From Endozoicomonas sp. ISHI1 (GTDB taxonomy: Bacteria > Pseudomonadota > Gammaproteobacteria > Pseudomonadales > Endozoicomonadaceae): a DNA stretch of 64,000 bases. The notes below the pieces were generated by a model. That model was not told where the DNA came from, ran no database searches, and worked only from the letters and a program-made list of their open reading frames with translations. Within the stretch, counting starts at the first letter, position 1; each line of letters opens with the position of its first letter. The DNA lies in the NCBI RefSeq assembly GCF_024606225.1, contig NZ_JAGRPU010000022.1:1-64000 (forward strand). The letters run 5' to 3'. The translations under genes were made by a program, and so were the position numbers. Below are positions 17,801 to 25,700 of this stretch, one piece after another.

Positions 17801-19553
17801 ATTTCAGCCCACCAGAAAGGTGCATAGCTCCAGCGCTGCGCCAAAGAAAATTAAGGATCCCCTGAAAGGGGCAGATTTAGCACAACAGCAAACTCTGGCT
17901 AAAGCCTGTGCTACGAGCCCCGAGAAAACGAACAAAGCCCTTCAGACTAACAGTGCATTGCCAGAAACAATTCCAAGTACTTTCCAGATGGCAAAAAACC
18001 TTTGGGGACAAAAAGATTCAACCAGTTTTGCTATGGGTGTCTCATTGTTATCAAACAGTGCATTGCCAAAAACAATTCCAAGTACTTTCCAGACGGTAAA
18101 AAACCTTTGGGGACAAAAAGATTCAACCAGTTTTGCCATGGGTGTCTCATTGTTATCAAAGACAAAAGCATTGAGCGATGACGAGAAGAAATTGCTCGGT
18201 GTTGTGGCTCTCGACGATCAGGATGAGTCGGCGGAAGACATACCACGTTTCTTTGACATGATGGATGAAGTCGTTGGTGGGCCTGGCTTCGATCTGGATT
18301 GGAGGAATGAATCTCGCGACTATAAACCAATGTCAGAGGCAGTCATACAAATCTTGTTCGACAATGATGAAGATCAGGTCAGTGAACAACTTGAGTCACT
18401 GTACTCAAAAATGATTATTCAAGGCGGAGCAAATCCTCAAGAGTGGTTGAGTTCAATGGTGTATATATTGAGTCAGAGCGACCTGAACAAACCTTCGGTT
18501 ATTCAGTTTGCCCTTAAAGCCATGGAATCGGGTTGGCTGGATCCACTGCCAGATTATGACAGTGATATTATCAATGCCTCTGAACATCATGAGCTTTTGG
18601 TGTCCCTGGAAGGCATCGATGAACTGAAGGTTAAAGCCGACCATTGTCTGAAAAAGTTTTATAACGCATTGTTGTCCAAGGAAAAAAATAGTGAGGTATG
18701 GCGTTCAAATTATAAAAAGTTCCAAAGGGAAACAGGTGATACCTTGCTCGTCACTCATTGCCATGACGGGTTTTCGCCATCCCTTGAAAATAAAATTGCC
18801 CATCGATCTATTCAAGACGTCTGGACGAACAATCCTGAGGGCATTCCGAATATAGAACGAATGCTGGTGCAACAGCCTGCTTTTCCACAGTTAAACTCGG
18901 GCAGGGGAAAACACCGTCCGGTGATTATCATGGGGGAACCCTCCTGGTGGTGTTATGTAATTGATGAAAAGGTTCAAGCCATGCTTGAACGAAAAGCAGA
19001 GAACAGTCCACAACTTAAGCGGATAATGGAAAAAAACAATCAATATGAGCTTGTGAGAAAACAACTCCTCAAAGATCTTGAAGAATCAGATGAAGCATTT
19101 AGTAAAAAAGAGCGTTTGATCGAAGCAGGAGATCACCCGAGTCTAACTCCCCTCAAGATGTCGGATGAGGAGAAAAAAACGCTGGATGACTTCAAAACTA
19201 AATGCAAGCAAGCGATTGAGCATGCCCTCAGTCATTATCTGTATGGATTGACACACTCAAAAGGCGGTTGCTTAACCTATTGTTGGGTTGAAGCTATCAT
19301 GAATTCTGAGACTGGGTGTACCTACTTTAGCTACGGCGCTCATGATCCATCCTCACCAGAAGAGCTGTTTGCCATGATGTCTGATATTTATATCCCTCGC
19401 TCTGTTGAGGAATCTATCAAGGACGCCTACTTGCGACAAGCACACAACGGCAGTGATGCTCTGGTGCTAAAGTCCAAAGAGCTGAACATCATTGCTGGAG
19501 AGTTTTTGGGCAGTGTGAACTTGAATTCGATGTCTGAGTCATTGGATATCTGA
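11838..19553 (+). CDS. Giant multi-AAA ATPase with transglutaminase-like domain (paralogue 2)
   Basis: The protein is 2571 aa. The N-terminal and AAA chassis match paralogue 1: first P-loop GETGTGKS from residue 930, second GPAGRGKD from 1270. After ~1480 it departs. An uncharacterised helical region (~1480-1780) and a beta-rich segment (~1790-1840, TGLHTLSIP) lead to a transglutaminase-like core. In it, GSCRHRVPVF supplies Cys1931, THIFAEC supplies His1957 and WMSVDLGG supplies Asp1974. This is the Cys-His-Asp order and spacing of papain-like transglutaminases. The last ~550 residues are helical and contain a perfect 35-residue tandem duplication and a conserved THSKGGCLTYCW motif. Transglutaminase-fold enzymes can crosslink, deamidate or cleave. 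The activity here is unproven; the triad makes a catalytic role likely. Confidence 0.85.
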   Translation: MDGRIDGQINKRAPDRKESHSGVPPRAPKLESSSKDKVKICDEFTSKLTISSPPTVSPDKARTVSSIDSSIARASHSFDFRFVTSDDEVRQLLVARTGNENRDVTLISHPDDLSQANLVSRLSISQDGRNVLRSGKLFEGSKPLTLVMDIRKLTSEELPKFNDLLDPDNPCLYDKVSQKKRPLREHVDLLVLANPEQLASVGRADDAPGADFWRRINRPGNTWQFDAQTSDDSSMDINEVPSVLAELSSDASAMDDDNTILIDCHLHSNWRQLLLGGPGVDKQGRIQHIPGRLETLRAGQRVILKGANWQDLAFEQTIRQMLVQRSFESNGKLRQLPDNVQFYQMPVGKDELHSLFQSLSYPLSQPVNAPENPIIINQSNISGWLNPIAIAPEGHAVPNNCLLEQVRAGGVVTVTSPLTEALWFCLLGSLQTIRKTTGLEPRLRVTHTKGQPKALGLTKSHEYSMKGHAPFNTVTYQQPAEASQWINDQKTPLVIQVNEQTGLSQLFDNIHITSVQKAHFGRCPSELQEALTSGKPVVLRGLEGNPDLQQLLEPLAVGQPLLVNGQLQAYPQAHVTLLWPESAKSPSPVFSSLVAKGEPCPEVDIWEINRARHDIPRTELPEQALQQLYEAFKTVPRHLCNPLPEMTKGLLNNLILAARRAQQVDQSPQLLPRHWCKAVNSVITHGTRQNRSVRDFMKVACWHLLPDVCKKPDENQTASVDPDRLNAIINGAPQLDREFVTQNLWSLARAFDPAGLQLSYERPFPPFARKQTLNRLCASIVAHAPEPQRDAIAYQLEVDPAAAAQYQSLAIRPSRQIKRLQDALASGWQLPLPPGQTRSDAIEALAADCFHIARGEYVTENSDAERIERIERIENRLSESLAWQGSADRPLSALAQDLYYGSMNQKDRESRRLSRLHDRLADSPVLFLQGETGTGKSYFSARVAEASGQVSVMSLGPSDSEQTLMKRWQWQEHADGDRSMEQQNRMLMEWAKTTHDKDGEYVTLILDEANLAKTGLLASLNGLWEPEPCIYVNGHPVKVSSKHRVILTGNPDHYAGRQLDPTLKEKLPKAYYPRLDRAFLRDRVVEPALIKQLQRHLPDDQVNKIAKSATESVMTLWQYYQELLPEHDFTPRDLTDICSWVGWYLDCALHVNDSVNKEKMYGLIQQSFRDVLGPEISETHQDALTALEIWFAARYQSNNTLSNKVHNQTTLKLMQQAFKTFTEQTRPDFDTSGSAVQELVQRLGQDLSRCQQAYHLDRKHDGRQATLIEGPAGRGKDATLNLVIESVKQQAEQRGETMPEVFPLNACDCSWDKVCEKIQTAKVQGGIVVISEMNLIDSQHLEGELNDILAGDAHPGFHLFATINPPEYSGRKQLSPALKGRFRHLPIRQYSQAELQTIAEKVLPQTLQGKTVAEKLTQIHCRLRIDLHRKKLPLQPTSHDLQNVARAVIRGGDFTEDGLHQCLNQHYRLYLMAAGVSLEALPESSALVMGNSKPDSGLCNWLNQTVSDIDRPWLIRRSDLNSVDEKRHEISIKTRLSDEEAKTEMIKMVAQARWLAFDLSLKPDQSDNILTRALYRCWQQSWFNRKFGQTGVDAKRLFPMTEEEKQTLKIPANQPYLREVEKRIAAWEAAWDGHAVQQRPAFWHQIRSLPNHWVDDSEKYSPQVYEKQAPALDQRTDYERQKMPKHNSCQIFNTQNHPPAMYRWSAKDIYVTAKGDIKEIAIDAVPILGVESLVPDRLPGRDKEVALASDQTLATFKASSDDGQYALPSLTPDDYIVALRIEDLTWSSRAMSFFRQPVEPDFTLVRDRYTGLHTLSIPEAKGEQNIEVTYIVEPRKPDEKTPAKGARPERSTWFDAVCSEGMKTVLDELFTNIEQQTTEIREPLRKIAAAQGTAERIQAITEYCEQFSGGVKPKRKENFFKFLVTRRQGSCRHRVPVFIALCRYFGIPCRQMTNTTHIFAECSGDGGQTWMSVDLGGAPVKDTKVIPKFQPTRKVHSSSAAPKKIKDPLKGADLAQQQTLAKACATSPEKTNKALQTNSALPETIPSTFQMAKNLWGQKDSTSFAMGVSLLSNSALPKTIPSTFQTVKNLWGQKDSTSFAMGVSLLSKTKALSDDEKKLLGVVALDDQDESAEDIPRFFDMMDEVVGGPGFDLDWRNESRDYKPMSEAVIQILFDNDEDQVSEQLESLYSKMIIQGGANPQEWLSSMVYILSQSDLNKPSVIQFALKAMESGWLDPLPDYDSDIINASEHHELLVSLEGIDELKVKADHCLKKFYNALLSKEKNSEVWRSNYKKFQRETGDTLLVTHCHDGFSPSLENKIAHRSIQDVWTNNPEGIPNIERMLVQQPAFPQLNSGRGKHRPVIIMGEPSWWCYVIDEKVQAMLERKAENSPQLKRIMEKNNQYELVRKQLLKDLEESDEAFSKKERLIEAGDHPSLTPLKMSDEEKKTLDDFKTKCKQAIEHALSHYLYGLTHSKGGCLTYCWVEAIMNSETGCTYFSYGAHDPSSPEELFAMMSDIYIPRSVEESIKDAYLRQAHNGSDALVLKSKELNIIAGEFLGSVNLNSMSESLDI
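14920..16110 (+). repeat. Near-identity tract shared with paralogue 3
   Basis: This stretch matches 22801-23991 without an indel at a constant offset of 7881 bp. Identity is very high except in the middle (about 15260-15480). Flanking regions of the two genes are visibly more diverged. Confidence 0.6.
17087..17355 (+). repeat. Near-identity patch shared with paralogue 4
   Basis: About 265 bp match 32691-32959 with only a few substitutions. Paralogue 3, which lies between them, is clearly different at this place and lacks the segment encoding WSSRAMSFFRQPVEP. Confidence 0.65.
17949..18158 (+). repeat. In-frame 105-bp tandem duplication
   Basis: Units at 17949-18053 and 18054-18158 encode 35 residues each (NSALPETIPSTFQMAKNLWG and onwards) with four or five base differences. 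The other paralogues have a single divergent version of the unit, so the duplication is specific and recent. Confidence 0.9.
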
Positions 19554-19601
19554 TCATAGTTTGGTCACGATGAGTTTTTCGAGACCGGTGGCTTTGTTTA
19601 A

Positions 19602-19703
19602 TGGTTACGGCCAACTATCCAAATCGAACTTTCCTTCTTTCTGAAGGTCATATCAATAAACAATTTCAATGCAGTCCTTCAGATGACAGGAGGGAGATTG
19701 ACT
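19602..19703 (+). promoter_or_regulatory. Conserved leader of giant paralogue 3
   Basis: TCTGAAGG at 19640-19647 and CCTTCAGA at 19676-19683 form a perfect 8-bp inverted repeat with a 28-nt loop. ACAGGAGGGAG follows and serves as ribosome site for ATG 19704. Confidence 0.65.
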
Positions 19704-22700
19704 ATGGATGGTCTGATTGGCGGGAAAATAAAGGAACCTGTTCCTGGTAGTGGTTTACCAGACAGGAGAGCAAAGCTGGATTCACCACCAGAGATTGCAG
19801 AGGTTACTGGCGTAACTGTCAGACTCAATAGGTCGCCGACTCCGGGTGCAATGCCTGACAGGGCGAGAACCCTGTCCTTAGGGGATTCCTTGCTTCGCAG
19901 GCTTGCTCACTCTTTTGATTTTCGTTTTGTCACCAGTGATGATGAGGTTCGACAACTTCTGGTTGCCCAGTCTGGCGATAAACATCGGGATGTTACCCTT
20001 ATTTCCCATCCCGAGGATCTTTCACGGGCTAATCTGGTGAGCCGGTTGAGCATTGCTGACGATGGTCGCCACGTTCTGCGTTCAGGCAAGCTGTTTGACG
20101 GTCTAAAGCCACTCACTCTGGTGATGGATATCCGCAAACTCACCAGTGAAGAGTTGCCAAAATTTAACGATCTGCTGGACCCGGATAACCCCTGTTTATA
20201 CGACAAAGTCAGCCAGAAGAAACGCTCCCTGGGTGAGCATGTTGATCTGCTGGTTCTGGCAAATCCTGAACAGTTGGCATCGGTTGGGCGGGCCAACGAT
20301 GCACCGGGTGCAGATTTCTGGCGGCGAATTAACCGACCGGGCAATACCTGGCAGTTTGATGCACAGACCAGCGATGACTCATCGATGGAGATCAATGAGG
20401 TTCCTCCGGTATTGGCTGAACTTTCCTCTGACGAAAGCACTATGGAAAGCGCTATGGATGACAACAATACTGTTCTTATTGACTGCCACCTGCACAGTAA
20501 CTGGCGCCAGTTGCTACTGGGCGGTCCCGGAGTGGATAAACAGGGACGAATCCAGCACATCCCCGGCAAGCTTGAAACATTGAGGGCCGGACAACGGGTG
20601 ATTCTGAAAGGTGCCAACTGGCAGGATCTGGCCTTTGAACAGACGATTCGACAGATGCTGGCGCAGAAGAGCTTTGAGAGCAATGGGAAGCTCCGGCAGT
20701 TACCCGAAAATGTTCAGTTTTATCAAATGCCGTTAGGGAAGGACGAACTTCATTCACTGTTCCACAGCCTGTCACAACCTCTGTCACACCCTGTTAACGC
20801 ACCAGAAAACCCGATCATCATTAACCAAACTAATATTTCCCAATGGTTGAACCCGATTGCCATTGCCCCGGAAGGCCATGCTGTTCCTAACAACTGTCTG
20901 TTGGAACAAGTTCGGGCGGGTGGTGTCGTCACCGTAACGTCTCCACTCACTGAAGCACTCTGGTTTTGTCTATTGGGTTCGCTGCAGACGATTCGCGAGA
21001 CGACCGGTCTGGAGCCCGGACTTCGGGTTACTCACACAAAAGGACAGCCGAAAGCCCTGGGATTGGCAAAAAGCCATGAGCACTCAATGGAAGGTCACGC
21101 CGCCTTTAATACTGTCACGTATCAGCAACCTGCCCAGGCCAGTTATTGGATTAATGATCAGAAAACACCTCTGGTGATTCAAGTCAATGAACAGACCAGC
21201 CTCAGTCAGCTGTTTGATAATATCCATATCACCTCGGAACAAAAGGCGCATTTTGGACGCTGTCCAAGTGAGTTGCAGGTGGCTTTAACCTCTGGCAAGC
21301 CGGTTATATTGCGAGGGCTCGAGAGTAATCCAGACCTTCAGCAGCTTTTGGAACCTCTGGCTGTCGGGCAGCCTCTGTTGGTGAATGGCCAATTACAAGC
21401 CTACCCAGATGCTCATGTTACCCTGCTCTGGCCTGAGTCTGCGAAAAGTCTGTCTCTGGTATTCAGTTCAATGGTTGCCAAGGGTAAACCCTGTCCTGAG
21501 GTCGATATCTGGGATACCAATGGGGTCAGGCATGATATCCCCCGGACTGAACTGCCCGAACAGGCACTTCAGCAACTTTACGAAGCGTTTAAAACCGTAC
21601 CTCGTCACCTTTGTAACCCTCTGCCTGAAATGACCGAAGGATTGCTGAATAACCTGATACTGGCTGCCCGGCGAGCACAACAGGTTGACCAGTCCCCGCA
21701 GCTTCTGCCTCGCCACTGGCGCAAGGCTGTCGATAGTGTCATCACCCATGGCACCCGACAGAATCCGTCGGTGCGAGATTTTATGAAAGTGGCCTGTTGG
21801 CATTTACTGCCGGATGCTCATAAAACGCCGGGGGCCCATAGAAAGCCCATTGAGAATCAGACTGCCTCGGTAGACCCGGATCGGTTAAATGACATCATTA
21901 ATAGTGCCCTGCGGCTGGATAGAGCGTTTGTGAAGCAGAACCTGTGGCCACTGGCCAGAGCCTTTGACCCGGCAGTCTTTAAGGGCAATGAACTGCAACT
22001 GTCTTATGAAAGTCCATTTTCATGTGGGGCTGAAAAAGAATCTCTGGACAGGCTCTGTGCCATGATCGTGGCCCATGCTCCAGAACATCAACGACAGGCA
22101 ATAGCGTATCAGTTGGCAGTCGATCCGGCAGCAGCAGAGCCATATCAACGGTTAGCCATCAGGCCATCAAGACAGATTAAACGTTTGCAAGATGCACTGG
22201 CTTCTGGCTGGCAGTTACCTTTGCTACCGGGGCAGACCCGTTCCGAGGCCATTCACGCTCTGGCCACCGATTGTTTTCACTTGGCCCGGGGAGAATATGT
22301 AACAGAGAATTTTGACGCAGAACTCATTGAACGCATCGAAAACCGACTGTCCCTATCACTGACGCGGCACGGTTCCGCTGGTCAGCCATTGTCGGCACTG
22401 GCCCGGGATCTTTATCACGGCTCAATGAATCAGAAAGATCGTGAAAGCCGTCGCTTATCCCGACTCCATGACCGGCTTACGGACTCACCCGTTATATTCC
22501 TGCAAGGGGAAACCGGTACCGGGAAAAGTTATTTTTCCGCAAGAATGGCGAAGGCTTCAGGACAGGCTTCGATTATTTCCCTTGGACCTTCTGACAGCGA
22601 ACAGACTCTGATGAAGCGCTGGCAGTGGCAAGACCATGCCGATGGTGACCGCTCTATGGAGCAACAAAACCGGGCGCTGATGGAATGGGCCAAGGCAACA

Positions 22701-25700
22701 CACGACAGAGACGGTGAATATGTAACCCTGGTTCTGGATGAAGCCAACCTCGCCAAAACGGGGTTGCTTGCGTCATTAAACGGCTTATGGGAACCGGAAC
22801 CCTGCATCTATGTGAATGGTCATCCTGTCAAGGTCAGCTCAAAACATCGGGTGATTCTCACCGGTAACCCGGATCATTACGCCGGGCGCCAGCTGGACCC
22901 GACCCTGAAAGAGAAACTGCCCAGGGCTTACTACCCTCGCCTGGACCGGGCTTTCCTTCGGGACAGGGTAGTGGAACCGGCTCTGATCAGACAGTTACAA
23001 CGGCATCTGCCAGACGATCAAGTCAATAAAATTGCAAAAAGTGCCGCCGAAAGTGTGATGACACTCTGGCAATATTATCAGGAGCTGTTGCCAGAGCACG
23101 ATTTTACCCCCAGGGATTTAACGGATATCTGCAGTTGGGTGGGTTGGTATCTGAGTTGTGAACCGCATGTAAACGACAGTGTTTCCAAGGAACAAATGAA
23201 CGGTCTGATCCAACAAAGTTTTCGGGATGTGCTGGGTCCCGAAATCAGCGAGACTCATCAGGATGCCCTGTCAGCACTGGAAATCTGGTTTGCTGCCCGT
23301 TACCACCCGGACAACACTCTGAGCAACAAAGTTCATAACCAGACCACCCTGAAGCTTATGCAGCAAGCCTTCAAAACATTCACCGAACAAACCCGACCTG
23401 ACTTTGATACCTCCGGATCGGCAGTCCAGGAGCTGGTGCAACGGCTTGGACAGGATCTAAGCCGCTGCCAGCAGGCTTATCATCTCGACAGAAAACACGA
23501 CGGACGTCAGGCGACGCTGATTGAAGGTCCGGCTGGACGGGGCAAGGATGCCACTCTCAATCTGGTGATTGAAAGCCTCAAACAGCAGGCTGAGCAACGG
23601 GGAGAAACCATGCCAGAGGTCTTTCCCCTGAATGCCTGTGATTGTTCCTGGGAGAAAGTGTGCGAAAAGATTCAGACAGCAAAAGTGCAGGGTGGCATCG
23701 TGGTCATCTCGGAAATGAATCTGATCGATAGTCAGCATCTGGAAGGTGAGTTAAACGACATTCTGGCCGGTGACGCTCATCCCGGATTCCATCTGTTTGC
23801 CACCATCAATCCACCGGAGTACAGCGGGCGAAAACCGTTATCACCGGCACTGAAAGGGCGTTTCCGACATTTGCCCATCCGGCAGTACAGCCAGGCCGAA
23901 TTACAGACCATTGCTGAGAAAGTGTTACCACAGACCCTGCAGGGGAAAACCGTGGCTGAAAAACTGACTCAGATACATTGTCGTCTAAGAGCTGAGCTGC
24001 AACGGAAAAAACTGCCGTTACAGCCCACCAGTCTTGATTTACAGAATGTGGCCAGGGCCGTCATCCGAAGGGGTGATTTTACCGAAGACGGGCTGCATCA
24101 ATGCCTTAATCAGCACTACCGGCTTTATCTGATGGCTGCCGGAATATCGTTGGAGGCACTGCCAGAGTCTTCGGCTCTTACCATGAGAGAGGGCGGGCTT
24201 GATTCTGAGCTTTGTAAATGGTTCAACCAAACGGTATCGAACATTGATCGTCCGTGGTTAATACAACGCAGTAATCTCAACAGTGTGGATGAAAAACGCT
24301 ACGAAATTCGTATTAAGGCTGATCTGAATGATGAGGAAGCCAGAAAAGAAATTATCAAAATGATGGCTCAGGCCAGGTGGCAGGCATCTGGTCTTTCCCT
24401 GGAGCCGGATCAGTCGGACGATACGCTCACCCGGGCACTGTACCGACACTGGCAGCAACGCTGGTTTGATCGTGAGTTCAGCCAGAAGGTCGTGGATGCT
24501 AATCAGGTATTTCCCCTGACGGAAGAAGAGAAACAAACGCTGAAATTATCAGCGTCCCGGCCTTATCTTAGAGAGGCTGAAAAGCGAATAGAGGGTTGGA
24601 ACTCAAATGCAGTTCGATTGTGGCCGGAGTTTTGGCATCAGATGAGCGATCTGCCAAACCGTTGGGTTGGAGATCTTATTAACGAAGTGTTAGCTGTTGG
24701 GGGTGATAAAGCGCCTGAACGATACATTCCAGAAGTCCGCAAGAAACAGGCTGAGAAATTAGACCGGGAAACACACTATCAGCACCTTGAGATGCCGCAA
24801 GTTAACGATTATAAAATTTTCAATACACAGAACCATTCTTCCCATATGTACCGCTGGTGGGCAAAGAATATTGATGTCTCTGCCAAGGGCGATATCAGAC
24901 TAACCGATTTTAATGATGAACATATTCAGGGGTTTGAAATCCTTACACCGGAACCATTACCGGGGTGTGATCAGGAATTGGTATTAGCAAGCGATCAAAC
25001 ACTGGCCACCATAGAGATGTCATCGAAGAATGGTCAATATCGATTGCCCAGCCTTACGGTTAACGACTATATCGTTGCCCTTCGTATCGAACCCCATTCG
25101 GCATGTACTCTGGTAAGGGGTCGATATACCGGGCTTCACACACTGTCTATTCCTGAGGCCAAAGCGGAACAGGTGATTAAAATTGCCTATGTTGTTGAAT
25201 CCAGAAAAACAGACAGAAAAACACCAACCGAATCCCGACCAGAACCATCAAAACGTTTTGATGCCTGCTGCTCAGAAGGGATGAAAACAGTACTGGACAA
25301 GCTGTTTACAACCATTGATAAACGCCCACGCGAAGTCCCGAAGCTTTTGCGGGCCATAAACGACGCTGAAGACATACCTCAACAGATTGAGGCGATCACG
25401 GACTATTGCAGACAGTTTGACGGTAATACTAAACCAAAGAAACATAACAATTTCTTTAAATTCCTGGTAACACAGCGGCAAGGTAGCTGTCGACATCGTG
25501 TGCCTGTTTTTATCGCTTTTTGTCGTTATTTTGGGATTCCATCCCGGCAAATTGATAACCGTATCCACTGCTTTGCCGAGTATTCCGGAGATGGAGGTCA
25601 AACCTGGGAGCCAGTGGATTTGGGCGGGCTACCTCTACAGTCAACGGAAATCATACCTGACTTCCAGCCCAGCAGGAAAATCGGTAGTTCCAGCACTTCA

